Shown here one piece after another: positions 34,425 to 42,365 of a DNA stretch of 64,000 nt; the first letter of the stretch is position 1; each line of letters begins with the position of its first letter. This stretch comes from Microbacteriaceae bacterium UBA1487 (GTDB lineage: Bacteria > Actinomycetota > Actinomycetes > Actinomycetales > Microbacteriaceae). The position numbers and the translations under genes were made by a program. The notes beneath the pieces are model-generated. The model saw only the letters and a program-made list of their open reading frames with translations. It made no database searches and was not told the DNA's origin. The stretch lies in assembly GCA_002325245.1 (NCBI GenBank), contig DCRR01000011.1:169298-233297 (forward strand), in the 5' to 3' direction.

Positions 34425-35708
34425 ATGCCCGCGATCGTTCTCGTTGGCGCCCAATGGGGCGATGAAGGCAAGGGCAAGGCGACCGACCTGCTCGGCAGCC
34501 GCGTCGACTACGTCGTCAAATTCAACGGCGGCAACAACGCCGGCCACACCGTCGTCATCGGCGACAAGAAGTACGCGCTGCACCTGCTGCCGTCCGGCAT
34601 TCTGACGCCCGGGGTCACCCCGGTCATCTCGAACGGCGTCGTCGTCGACGTCGAGGTGCTCTTCGACGAGCTCGGCGCCCTGTCGGCCCGCGGCGTCGAC
34701 GTGTCGAAGCTGCTGGTCAGCGCCAACGCGCACGTCATCACCGGCTACCACCGCACGCTCGACCGCGTCACCGAGCGCTTCCTCGGCAAGCGTCAGATCG
34801 GCACCACCGGACGGGGCATCGGCCCCGCGTACGCCGACAAGATCAACCGGGTCGGCATCCGGATCCAGGACCTGTTCGACGAGAACATCCTGCGGCAGAA
34901 GGTCGAGGGAGCCCTCGACCAGAAGAACCACCTGCTGGTCAAGATCTACAACCGCCGGGCGATCGGCGTCGACGAGATCGTCGACGAGCTGCTGAGCTAC
35001 GCCGACCGCCTGCGTCCGATGGTGGCCGACACCAGCCTCGTGCTGAACCAGGCGCTGGACGCCGACAAGACCGTGCTGTTCGAGGGCGGCCAGGCCACGA
35101 TGCTCGACGTCGATCACGGCACCTACCCCTTCGTCACCAGCTCCAACGCGACGAGCGGCGGTGCGGCCACCGGCTCGGGCGTCGCCCCCAACCGCATCGA
35201 CCGCGTCATCGCGGTGGTCAAGGCGTACACGACGCGCGTCGGCGCGGGCCCGTTCCCGACCGAGCTGTTCGACGAGTCGGGCGAGTTTCTGCGCGCCGCC
35301 GGCTTCGAGTTCGGCACCACCACCGGTCGCCCGCGGCGCACCGGCTGGTACGACGCCCCGATTGCGCGCTACTCGGCGCGCATCAACGGCGTCACCGATT
35401 TCGTGCTCACCAAGCTCGACGTGCTCACCGGGCTCGAGACGATCCCGGTCTGCGTCGCCTACGACGTCGACGGCACCCGCTTCGACGAGGTTCCCGTCAA
35501 CCAGAGCGACTTCCACCACGCGACTCCGATCTACGAGGAGTTCCCGGGCTGGAGCGAAGACATCACCGGCGCGCGCGAGTTCTCCGACCTGCCGAAGAAC
35601 GCGCAGGACTACGTGCTCGCTGTCGAGGAGATGAGCGGGGCGCGCATGTCGGCGATCGGCGTCGGCCCCGGCCGGGAGGCCATCGTCGTGCGGCACGATC
35701 TGCTCTGA
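34425..35708 (+). CDS. purA: Adenylosuccinate synthetase
   Basis: Joins IMP and aspartate, with GTP, to make adenylosuccinate on the AMP branch. 427 residues: GAQWGDEGKGKATDLL at the start holds the GTP-binding and catalytic residues, then NGGNNAGHTVV, QIGTTGRGIGPAY (IMP site), GRPRRTGWYD and TKLDVLTG. ATG 34425 has an adjacent SD; GTG 34410 is a less likely start. Not linked to the other pur genes, which begin 18 kb away. A GC-rich tandem repeat follows directly after the stop. Confidence 0.97.
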   Translation: MPAIVLVGAQWGDEGKGKATDLLGSRVDYVVKFNGGNNAGHTVVIGDKKYALHLLPSGILTPGVTPVISNGVVVDVEVLFDELGALSARGVDVSKLLVSANAHVITGYHRTLDRVTERFLGKRQIGTTGRGIGPAYADKINRVGIRIQDLFDENILRQKVEGALDQKNHLLVKIYNRRAIGVDEIVDELLSYADRLRPMVADTSLVLNQALDADKTVLFEGGQATMLDVDHGTYPFVTSSNATSGGAATGSGVAPNRIDRVIAVVKAYTTRVGAGPFPTELFDESGEFLRAAGFEFGTTTGRPRRTGWYDAPIARYSARINGVTDFVLTKLDVLTGLETIPVCVAYDVDGTRFDEVPVNQSDFHHATPIYEEFPGWSEDITGAREFSDLPKNAQDYVLAVEEMSGARMSAIGVGPGREAIVVRHDLL

Positions 35709-35868
35709 GTTATCTGGCGCGCCGACGCCTCTTCGGCGCGCGCCGCTCCGCGGGACGAGCGCGGTCGCCCCGCTTCGCTGGGTTGTCTGGCGCGCCGACG
35801 CGCGGGCCGCTCCGCGGGACGAGCGCGGTCGCCCCGCTTCGCTGGGTTGTCTGGCGCGCTGATGCGCG
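35709..35868. repeat. GC-rich intergenic tandem repeat after purA
   Basis: Unit 1 (35709-35781, 73 bases) and unit 2 (35782-35845, 64 bases) are nearly identical except for a 9-base deletion; a third partial unit (35846-35868) follows. Each starts GTTRTCTGGCGCG and ends with CCCCGCTTCGCTGG. Unit 1 contains a 9-bp hairpin (35717-35725 with 35733-35741, loop of 7). It fills almost the whole gap between convergent purA and the next gene. Possibly a REP-like family or a two-way transcription end; no T-tract. Confidence 0.8.
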
Positions 35869-35877
35869 AGGGGCGGG

Positions 35878-36315
35878 TCAGTTGCTGACGAGCGAGAAGC
35901 CGTGGAACAGCACGTCGCTGTAGCTCTTCTGCGAGAACCCGGGGTGTGCGCCCGCCATGGCGGCGACGAGCGCCGGACCCGACTCTCCGTCGACGACGTT
36001 GCGCCGGCCGAACTCCTCGGCCGAGCGCACCAGCGCGAGCGCGGCGCGCATCCACGCCACCAGGTTGCTCGGGTCGGTCTCCGGCACGAAGTCCGCGATC
36101 GCCAGGTTCGGCTGGCCGACCGGCGTGGGGTGGCGCTCCTCGATCAGCACCAGGGCGAGCACCGCGTCCGGCAGGCTGAGGCCCTTCACGGCGTCCTCCG
36201 CGGCGACGCGGCGGCTGCGCGGATCGAACCAGTCGGTGAGATCCGGGCGCGAGCTCGCGGGCGCGGCGTGTTCAGCCGTCGCCGTGGTGTCGCCGTTCAG
36301 GTCCCAGATGCCCAT
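35878..36315 (-). CDS. Hypothetical protein, unrecognised family
   Basis: 145 residues, acidic, without signal peptide or membrane span. The start MGIWDLNGDT is followed by a likely disordered linker (about 8-25), then a helical domain (VKGLSLPDAVLALVLIEERH; NLVAWMRAALALVRSAEEFG). I recognise no family. A minus-strand TAACAT (36325-36330) lies 9 bases before its ATG. The normal GC-rich codon pattern and the lack of a competing frame support it as real. Confidence 0.6.
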   Translation of the reverse strand: MGIWDLNGDTTATAEHAAPASSRPDLTDWFDPRSRRVAAEDAVKGLSLPDAVLALVLIEERHPTPVGQPNLAIADFVPETDPSNLVAWMRAALALVRSAEEFGRRNVVDGESGPALVAAMAGAHPGFSQKSYSDVLFHGFSLVSN

Positions 36316-36372
36316 TGCGTTCCGATGTTAACCGCTGTTGTTCACCTCCCGCGACGCCAGGCCGGGGGGTGG

Positions 36373-36378
36373 CAGGAT
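36373..36378 (+). promoter_or_regulatory. Possible leaderless -10 of the GNAT gene
   Basis: CAGGAT ends 6 bases before GTG 36385, as before the AEC gene. First base differs from the usual T. Confidence 0.3.
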
Positions 36379-36384
36379 CGCATC

Positions 36385-37068
36385 GTGACTGCGCGCCGCC
36401 CCGAATCGGTGACCCTGAGGGGCCGTTTCGTGACGCTGGAACCCATGATCGACGCTCATGTGCCGGAGCTGTGGCGCGCCCTCGGCCACCCCGCGGTGTT
36501 CGCCGGCGGATACGGGGGCGGTCCGGCGGGGCTTCCCGTCGACGAGGCCGCCTACGCGAGGTGGAACGCCTCGTACTACGCGGGAGACGCGCGCCAGAAC
36601 TTCGTGGTCCGCATCGCGAGCGGACCGCATCTCGGAGCCGTGATCGGCGCGACGACCCTCGGCGACTTCGATGAGGCGGCCGGGTCGACGCACATCGGCT
36701 GGACCGCGTACGACCCGCGGGTCTGGGGAACCCAGGTGAACCCGGAGGCGAAGCTGCTTCTGCTCGGTCACGCCTTCGGTCACGGCTTCGAGCGGGTGCG
36801 GATCCAGGCAGATGCGGTCAACACGCGGTCTCGGGCGGCGATCGAGCGGCTCGGCGCCGTGTTCGAGGGCATCGCCCGCCACGATCGGCCGCGCGCCGAC
36901 GGCTCCTGGCGCGACACCGCGATCTACTCGATCCTGTCGAGCGAGTGGCCGACGCTGCGCCGCGGTCTCGAGACCCGCCTCGCAGGCTTTGGCGAACGGC
37001 CGGTGCTGTTCCGCTCTGCGCCGACCGCGCCGACAGTGCTGCCGGGAGAGCAGCGCGCGGGCGCTTAG
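36385..37068 (+). CDS. GNAT-family N-acetyltransferase (RimJ/RimL-like)
   Basis: 227 residues. SVTLRGRFVTLEPMIDAHVPELWRAL at the N-terminus, IGWTAYDPRVWGTQVNPEAKLLLLGHAF in the middle and IQADAVNTRSRAAIERLGAVFEGI near 140-165 follow the RimJ/RimL subgroup pattern; these acetylate protein N-termini or small amines. The GTG start at 36385 is where similarity to the family begins; the open frame further upstream overlaps the preceding gene antisense and was ignored. A Pro/Arg-rich tail of about 35 residues follows the domain. Confidence 0.85.
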   Translation: MTARRPESVTLRGRFVTLEPMIDAHVPELWRALGHPAVFAGGYGGGPAGLPVDEAAYARWNASYYAGDARQNFVVRIASGPHLGAVIGATTLGDFDEAAGSTHIGWTAYDPRVWGTQVNPEAKLLLLGHAFGHGFERVRIQADAVNTRSRAAIERLGAVFEGIARHDRPRADGSWRDTAIYSILSSEWPTLRRGLETRLAGFGERPVLFRSAPTAPTVLPGEQRAGA

Positions 37069-37071
37069 GCT
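37066..37071 (+). promoter_or_regulatory. Leaderless -10 of the chorismate mutase gene
   Basis: TAGGCT ends exactly 6 bases before ATG 37078; it overlaps the stop codon of the GNAT gene. Confidence 0.5.
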
Positions 37072-37077
37072 CGGAGC

Positions 37078-37404
37078 ATGACGCAGAACGGTGACATCGC
37101 CCCGGAGGTCGTGGCCGAGCTCGCCGCGCTGCGGCAGAGCATCGACAACATCGACGCCGCGCTCGTGCATCTTCTCGCCGAGCGCTTCAAGGCGACCCAG
37201 CAGGTTGGTCAGCTGAAGGCCGCGAAGGGGCTGCCGCCGTCGGATCCGGAGCGCGAGCGCCGCCAGGTGGCCCGCCTGCGCGCCCTCGCGGTCGACGCGC
37301 AGCTCGACCCCGAGTTCGCCGAGAAGTGGTTCACCTTCGTCGTCGCCGAGGTCATCCACCACCACGAGCGCATCGCCTCGGCGAACGGATCCGACGCGTC
37401 GTGA
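37078..37404 (+). CDS. Chorismate mutase, AroQ type
   Basis: Rearranges chorismate to prephenate for Phe and Tyr synthesis. 108 residues, all helical, as in stand-alone AroQ enzymes: helix 1 LAALRQSIDNIDAALVHLLAERF with the active-site Arg, then the KAAKGLPPSDPERERRQVARL segment in two parts, and a C-terminal helix ending in HHH. No signal peptide, so it is the cytosolic kind. It overlaps the SDR gene by 4 bases (GTGA). Confidence 0.88.
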   Translation: MTQNGDIAPEVVAELAALRQSIDNIDAALVHLLAERFKATQQVGQLKAAKGLPPSDPERERRQVARLRALAVDAQLDPEFAEKWFTFVVAEVIHHHERIASANGSDAS

Positions 37405-38324
37405 CCTGGGATCCTCGCGTCCTGCCGCGGCAGGACGGACGCACCGTCGTGGTCACCGGCGGAAACGCCGGCATCGGATACTTCACGAGCGAGCAGCTTG
37501 CCGCGGCCGGGGCGCGCGTCATCCTCGCGTCGCGCTCGCGCGACAAGACCGAGCGCGCGATGGCGGCCCTGCGCGATCGGGTGCCGGATGCGCAGGTCGC
37601 GTTCGTCGAGCTCGACATCGCCTCCTTCGCCTCGATCCGGCGTGCCGCCGAGGAGCTGCGCGCGCAGGGCCCGATCGCGGCGCTCATCAACAACGCGGGG
37701 CAGGTGATCCCGCCGGGGTCCCGTCAGGAGACCGCCGACGGCCTCGAGCTGCTCGTCGGCGGCAACGCGATCGGGCACTTCCTGCTGACGGCGCTGCTGC
37801 TCCCGGCGCTCGAGCCGACCGGACGCGTTGTCGGGCTCGGCAGCCTGTCGACCCGGCTCGTGACCCTCGAGCCCGAGGACCTGCTGTCGGTCCGCAGATA
37901 CCGCGGCTTCCGTGCCTACGCGTTCTCGAAGCACGCCGTGCACGGATTCGCCTTCGAGCTGGACCGCCGCCTGCGCGCAGCCGGGGATGCGCGCGCGTCG
38001 CTGCTGGCGCATCCGGGCTATGCGGTCACCGAGCTCGCCGAGCAGGTGCCGGGCGTGAACGACAAGCAGAGCACCCCGCACCGGCTGGTCGGGCGCCTCT
38101 CGGCGCCGTTTGCTCAGGGCAAGGATCGCGGCGCGTGGCCGAGCGTTCGGGCCGCCCTCGACCCGGCGGCGCAGTCGGGCGAGTTCTACGGCCCGGGCGG
38201 CTTCTCCGAGCTGAAAGGCACCCCGAGGGTCGTCGCCCCGGTCGCCTCCAGCGCCTCGCTCGAGTTCGGCGCGCGGCTCTGGGCGCTGGCCGAGGAGTCG
38301 ACGGGCCAGTCAGTCGAGCTGTGA
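37401..38324 (+). CDS. Short-chain dehydrogenase/reductase
   Basis: 307 residues, retinol dehydrogenase/WWOX-like type: TVVVTGGNAGIGYFTSEQLA gives the TGxxxGIG cofactor motif, ASRSRDK suggests NADP preference, NNAGQVIPP is the NNAG motif and the catalytic pair is Y173 and K177 in YAFSK. The substrate is unknown. It starts with GTG inside the chorismate mutase stop. The last 15 bases overlap the convergent membrane thioredoxin-fold gene. Confidence 0.88.
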   Translation: MTWDPRVLPRQDGRTVVVTGGNAGIGYFTSEQLAAAGARVILASRSRDKTERAMAALRDRVPDAQVAFVELDIASFASIRRAAEELRAQGPIAALINNAGQVIPPGSRQETADGLELLVGGNAIGHFLLTALLLPALEPTGRVVGLGSLSTRLVTLEPEDLLSVRRYRGFRAYAFSKHAVHGFAFELDRRLRAAGDARASLLAHPGYAVTELAEQVPGVNDKQSTPHRLVGRLSAPFAQGKDRGAWPSVRAALDPAAQSGEFYGPGGFSELKGTPRVVAPVASSASLEFGARLWALAEESTGQSVEL

Positions 38325-39158
38325 CGCCGGTCCGGTGATCCCTTCGCGGTCCAGCACCGCGAGAAACGCGTCCGGCTCGGGGCGGATGCGGTGGTTGTCG
38401 CTGCGATCGAACCAGCGCACGACGCCGCCGGCGTCCGTGATCACGACCGTCGGGACCACCGTGTCGCCGTTCGTTCCCGCGCCGTAGAGCAGGGGGACCC
38501 CGGCGGTCTGCGTGAGGCCGAGCGCCGCCGCGGCAGCGCCGCCGGGGTCGCCGAAGAACCGCATCGGGACATCGAAGCGGGTGGCGAGCTCGGCGGTGTC
38601 GGCTGCGGGCTGCGGACTGATCAGGCTCACACCGACGCCGCGGTGCTCCAGCTCGCGGTAGCGCTCGGCGAGCTGGCGCAGCTGCGTGGTGCAGAACGGG
38701 CACCACGAGCCGCGGAAGAACACGATCACCTGCGGCCGCTCGGTGAGCACCGAGCTGCGCACGCGGTCGCCGCCGACGGTGCTGAGCGGGAAGTCGGGCA
38801 GGGGCGAGCCGACGACGAGCGCGCTCGGGTGCCGCTCCTGCCGGGAGTACCAGAACAGGTAGCCGGAGAGCGCCGCGAGCCCCGACACCGCGATGACGAC
38901 GGCGACCGCGCCGGCGAACGCGGCAAGGACGACGCCGGCGCCGCTGACGGCGAGCAGGGGCCACAGCGTGCGAGTGCGGGTGGACGGGCGCCCCACGACG
39001 ATGAAGCCGAGGTAGGCAGTCAGCGGCACCCAGGCGAGAATCGGGCCCACCCAGCCGATTCCGGCGCCTCCGAGCAGCTGGACGACGGCGAAGCTGATCG
39101 CGGCGAGTCCGAGGACCGCGGAGGCCTCACCGTAGGCGCGGCGGATGATTCGGAGCAT
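38310..39158 (-). CDS. Membrane-anchored AhpC/TSA (thioredoxin-fold) protein
   Basis: 282 residues in two parts: three to four membrane spans in the first 110 residues, then an AhpC/TSA domain on a linker. The domain starts GSPLPDFPLSTVGGDRV and has a CxxC pair in FRGSWCPFCTTQLRQLAERY (C153 and C156), the arrangement of resuscitation or redoxin-like proteins rather than of a 1-Cys peroxiredoxin. It likely reduces thiols or peroxides at the membrane. ATG 39158 has GGGAGGG just upstream; the 9-residue longer form was rejected. Confidence 0.82.
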   Translation of the reverse strand: MLRIIRRAYGEASAVLGLAAISFAVVQLLGGAGIGWVGPILAWVPLTAYLGFIVVGRPSTRTRTLWPLLAVSGAGVVLAAFAGAVAVVIAVSGLAALSGYLFWYSRQERHPSALVVGSPLPDFPLSTVGGDRVRSSVLTERPQVIVFFRGSWCPFCTTQLRQLAERYRELEHRGVGVSLISPQPAADTAELATRFDVPMRFFGDPGGAAAAALGLTQTAGVPLLYGAGTNGDTVVPTVVITDAGGVVRWFDRSDNHRIRPEPDAFLAVLDREGITGPASQLD

Positions 39159-39275
39159 GGTGCCCTCCCGTGTCGAGTCAAGCACGGGGAGGCGATCGGC
39201 GCCGGACCCAAGCCGAGTTCGGGCGTGATCTGGGATTTCTCGGCGGCCGAGGTCCTGGCCGGGGATGCCTTGCGC

Positions 39276-39299
39276 GTTTCATGTCTGAGGTTTCATGTC
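39276..39299. promoter_or_regulatory. Direct repeat upstream of the iclR-type gene
   Basis: GTTTCATGTC occurs twice (39276-39285 and 39290-39299), separated by TGAG, in an AT-rich patch of the 207-base gap between the divergent membrane thioredoxin-fold gene and the IclR gene. Candidate regulator-binding site. Confidence 0.45.
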
Positions 39300-39300
39300 G

Positions 39301-39318
39301 CGTAACGTGGAATTTACG
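39301..39318. promoter_or_regulatory. Inverted repeat upstream of the iclR-type gene
   Basis: CGTAA, eight bases, TTACG, directly after the direct repeat. IclR-family regulators bind short palindromes, so this is a candidate operator. Confidence 0.4.
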
Positions 39319-39320
39319 CC

Positions 39321-39346
39321 GAATCGTTAGGCATAGACGGAATCGT
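39321..39346. promoter_or_regulatory. GAATCGT direct repeat near the iclR promoter
   Basis: GAATCGT at 39321-39327 and 39340-39346, spaced by about two helical turns, just before the presumed -10 TAGGGT (39352-39357), which ends 8 bases before ATG 39366. Confidence 0.35.
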
Positions 39347-39365
39347 CCACCTAGGGTGACTCGAC

Positions 39366-40178
39366 ATGGAACCTTCTTCCACGTCGTACCACTCGCAAGG
39401 ACTCGTGCGTGCCATCGCCATCCTTCGCGAGCTCGGCTCTGCGACCTCGGCGCGCACCCTGAGTGACCTGGCCTCGTCGCTGGAACTGCCGAAGCCGACG
39501 CTGGTGCGCCTGCTGAAGATCCTCGAAGAGCACGACTTCATCCACCGCGACGCCGACGGCTACGCGATCGGCCACGCCATCCTCGACCTCGGCGAGAACT
39601 ATCGCCGACAGGCCAACACGGCGGATGTCGCGGCGCCCTACCTGCGCGAGCTGGCGACGGCGACCGGGCTCACCGCCAACCTCGGAGTGCTCGAAGGCCG
39701 CTGGGTCCTGCACGTCGTCGTGGAGGAGCCCGACCGACCGCTGCGGTTCCGGTCGGCCAGCGGCTCACTCGACCACACGTACTCGACCGGTCTCGGCAAG
39801 ATGCTGATGTCGGCTCTTCCGACCGAAGCGCTCGCCGAGCACCTGCCGGCCGAGTCGCCGTGGCCCCGGTTCACCGAGCACACCATCACCGACCTCGACG
39901 CGATGGTCGCGGAACTCGCGGTGATCCGCGAACGCGGCTGCAGCGTCGATCAGCAGGAGCGCGACCTCGGCGTGATCTGCATGGCGGTGCCGATCCCCAA
40001 CCTGGCGCGACTGAACGTGGCGCTCAGCATCGCCGGCCCGAGCGGCGAGCTCGGTCCGGCCGAGCGCGAGCAGCATCTGCCTCTGCTGCAGCGCGTCGCC
40101 GCCGACCTCGGCAACAACGCCCGCTTCATCACGGCGCTGCGCGCCGCGCACGGAGCCCACAGTCTGGAGATCGCATGA
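39366..40178 (+). CDS. IclR-family transcriptional regulator
   Basis: 270 residues: winged-helix HTH at about 10-70 (LVRAIAILRELG, then LSDLASSLELPKPTLVRLLKILEE) and the IclR effector domain at about 85-255, including YSTGLGKMLMSALP and RGCSVDQQERDLGVICMAVPI. First gene of the 14-gene operon that runs to 53381; its stop overlaps the amidohydrolase ATG, so it is probably a local, substrate-sensing and autoregulatory switch. Repeats at 39276-39346 are likely operators. A TAGGGT lies 8 bases before the ATG. Confidence 0.92.
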   Translation: MEPSSTSYHSQGLVRAIAILRELGSATSARTLSDLASSLELPKPTLVRLLKILEEHDFIHRDADGYAIGHAILDLGENYRRQANTADVAAPYLRELATATGLTANLGVLEGRWVLHVVVEEPDRPLRFRSASGSLDHTYSTGLGKMLMSALPTEALAEHLPAESPWPRFTEHTITDLDAMVAELAVIRERGCSVDQQERDLGVICMAVPIPNLARLNVALSIAGPSGELGPAEREQHLPLLQRVAADLGNNARFITALRAAHGAHSLEIA

Positions 40179-41026
40179 TCGTCGACATCCACAGCCACAA
40201 CCTCCAGCCGGAGCACTGGGGCGAGGAGCACAAGAAGAACTGGGAACCCGCCTACGGAAAGCCGTACCCGCGCGTGACCCCCGCCAGCTTCGATGCCGTC
40301 ATGACCGAGGCGGGCGTCGACGTCGCCGTCGTCTTCGGCCTCGCCGCCAGCCGCGCCGGCGTGCACACCCCCAACCAGTTCGTCGCGGACTTCTGCGCCG
40401 AGCTGTCCACGCCGACGATCGCGTTCACGGCGCTCGACCCGCTGGACAGCAACTGGCGGGAGCAGCTCGAGGAGGCGATCGCGCTCGGGTTCAAGGGCGT
40501 CAAGCTCTACCCGGTGCTGTCGCTCTTCGACCCGATGGCGCCCGAGTTCGACGACTTCTACCGCACCTGCACCGCCCATGGGCTGGTGCTGCTGTGGCAC
40601 ATGGGCGCAACCCCGAGCCCGCAGGGTCGACTCTCGATCAGCCAGCCGCACGTGGTGGACGAGGTGGCTCGCCGCCACCCCGACCTCAAGCAGGTCATGG
40701 CGCACATGGGTCACCCGTGGCAGCGCGACGCGAACGTCGTGCTGCGCAAGCAGCCGAACGTCTACGCCGACGTGTCGGCCAGCTGGTCGCGTCCGATGGA
40801 CGGATTCATGGCCCTCGTGCACGCCCAGGAGTGGGGGGTCGTCGACAAGCTGCTGTTCGGCAGCGACTACCCGCTCTGGGAGCCCGCCGCCGCGATGACG
40901 CAGCTGCGTCACCTGGCGACGCTCCGCGCCGGCGACCTGCCGCACGTGCTCGACGAGACGGTCGAGTCCATCATCCACCGCGACACGCTCGCGCTGCTGA
41001 ACCTTCCCGATCCCCGTATCCGCTGA
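40175..41026 (+). CDS. Amidohydrolase-2 family metal-dependent hydrolase (ACMSD-like)
   Basis: 283 residues, TIM barrel. Metal ligands H6 and H8 in VDIHSH, a strand-like FKGVKLYPVLSLF, LLWHMGATP with the next His, VMAHMGHPW and the catalytic Asp in LFGSDYPLWEP follow the amidohydrolase-2/ACMSD pattern; these enzymes hydrolyse amides or lactones or decarboxylate. The substrate is unknown. ATG 40175 overlaps the iclR stop; the longer open frame starting at 39860 is inside iclR. A proper SD AAGGAG separates it from the aminotransferase that follows. Confidence 0.86.
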   Translation: MIVDIHSHNLQPEHWGEEHKKNWEPAYGKPYPRVTPASFDAVMTEAGVDVAVVFGLAASRAGVHTPNQFVADFCAELSTPTIAFTALDPLDSNWREQLEEAIALGFKGVKLYPVLSLFDPMAPEFDDFYRTCTAHGLVLLWHMGATPSPQGRLSISQPHVVDEVARRHPDLKQVMAHMGHPWQRDANVVLRKQPNVYADVSASWSRPMDGFMALVHAQEWGVVDKLLFGSDYPLWEPAAAMTQLRHLATLRAGDLPHVLDETVESIIHRDTLALLNLPDPRIR

Positions 41027-41057
41027 ATCACCGAACCACTCGCAAGGAGCACCACTC

Positions 41058-42365
41058 GTGACACTCGTGTCCGCTGACATCCTCTCGGAGGCCCGCGCCC
41101 TCATCCCTGGAGGGGTGAATTCCGCAACGCGCAACATCGGCAATCCGACCGGATTCCGCTCCTCGAACGGCGCCATCATCACCGATCTGGAGGGCCGCGA
41201 CTACATCGACTACCACGCGGCCTTCGGCGCCATCCTGCTCGGCCACAACGACGAGCGCGTCAACGGTGCGGTCGCCGACACCTTCGGCACGATCGACCTG
41301 ATCGGCCTGGGGGTCAGCGAGCTCGAAGTCGAGACCGCGCGCCTCGTCGCCGATCTCATCCCCTCGGTCGAGATGTCGATCACCACCATGAGCGGCACCG
41401 AGTCGACCTTCCAGGCGGTGCGGCTCTCGCGCGCCGTCACCGGGCGCAAGTTCATGGTGAAGTTCCAGGGCTGCTTCCACGGCTGGCACGACGCGGTCGC
41501 CCGCAACGTCGCCTCCACGCCGGAGCGCGCCTACGGCCGCGACCCGCTGTCCGCAGGCATCCTCGACGACGCCATCGACTCGACCCTGATCGCCGAGTTC
41601 AACGACCTCGCCAGTGTCGAGGAGCTGTTCGCGAAGTACCCCGATCAGATCGCCGGCGTGATTCTCGAGCCCGTGCCGCACAACGTCGGCGCCCTCATGC
41701 CGGAGCGCGAGTTCCTGCAGGGGCTTCGCGACCTGACCACGCGCGAAGGCGCGATCCTGATCTTCGACGAGGTCATCACCGGATTCCGCCACGCCCCCGG
41801 CGGCTACCAGGAGCTCGTCGGCATCACGCCCGATCTGACCACCTACGGCAAGTCGATGGGCAACGGCTTCTCGGTGGCCGGCATGGGCGGACGCGCCGAC
41901 CTGATGTCGCGCTTCAGCTCGGCCGGCGGCGACGTCGTCCTGGCGGGCACGTTCAACGGAAACCCGGCGTCGATGGCGGCGGCGATCGCCACGATGCGAG
42001 CGATCAGCGATCCCGAGATCGGATTCCACGAGCACGTCACGCGCCTGGGCGACCGGATGCGCGCCGGGCTGACCGAGATCACCGAGCGCCACTCCATCCC
42101 CGCGATCGTGAGCGGCCTCGGATCCGTCTTCGTCACCTACTTCATGGACGGACCGGTGCGCGGCTACCGCGACCTGCTGCGCAACAACGACACCGCCTAC
42201 GCGATGTTCCACCGCCGCATGACCGACGAGGGCTTCATGATGTACCCGATGACGCTCAAGCGGAATCACATCTCGGGCGCCCACACCGAGGAGCACATCG
42301 ACCGCACGCTCGAAGCCGCCGACCGCGTGCTCGGCGGCATGGCGCACGAAGGCGTGTTCGGATGA
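41058..42365 (+). CDS. Class III aminotransferase, glutamate-1-semialdehyde-mutase-like
   Basis: PLP fold type I enzyme of 435 residues. IPGGVNSATRN near the start and the length resemble HemL, but the context is catabolic. PLP residues: IFDEVITGFR (Asp that contacts the pyridine N) and K265 in TYGKSMGNGF. This subgroup includes beta-amino-acid transaminases, so transamination or 2,1-aminomutation of the operon's substrate is likely. GTG 41058 follows AAGGAG; the stop overlaps the next ATG. Confidence 0.85.
   Translation: MTLVSADILSEARALIPGGVNSATRNIGNPTGFRSSNGAIITDLEGRDYIDYHAAFGAILLGHNDERVNGAVADTFGTIDLIGLGVSELEVETARLVADLIPSVEMSITTMSGTESTFQAVRLSRAVTGRKFMVKFQGCFHGWHDAVARNVASTPERAYGRDPLSAGILDDAIDSTLIAEFNDLASVEELFAKYPDQIAGVILEPVPHNVGALMPEREFLQGLRDLTTREGAILIFDEVITGFRHAPGGYQELVGITPDLTTYGKSMGNGFSVAGMGGRADLMSRFSSAGGDVVLAGTFNGNPASMAAAIATMRAISDPEIGFHEHVTRLGDRMRAGLTEITERHSIPAIVSGLGSVFVTYFMDGPVRGYRDLLRNNDTAYAMFHRRMTDEGFMMYPMTLKRNHISGAHTEEHIDRTLEAADRVLGGMAHEGVFG

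Noticed and set aside
41058..42365. Calling the class III aminotransferase HemL (glutamate-1-semialdehyde mutase)
   Set aside because: It resembles HemL at the N-terminus and around the PLP lysine, but no other heme gene is present and it is embedded in a catabolic D-amino-acid operon.
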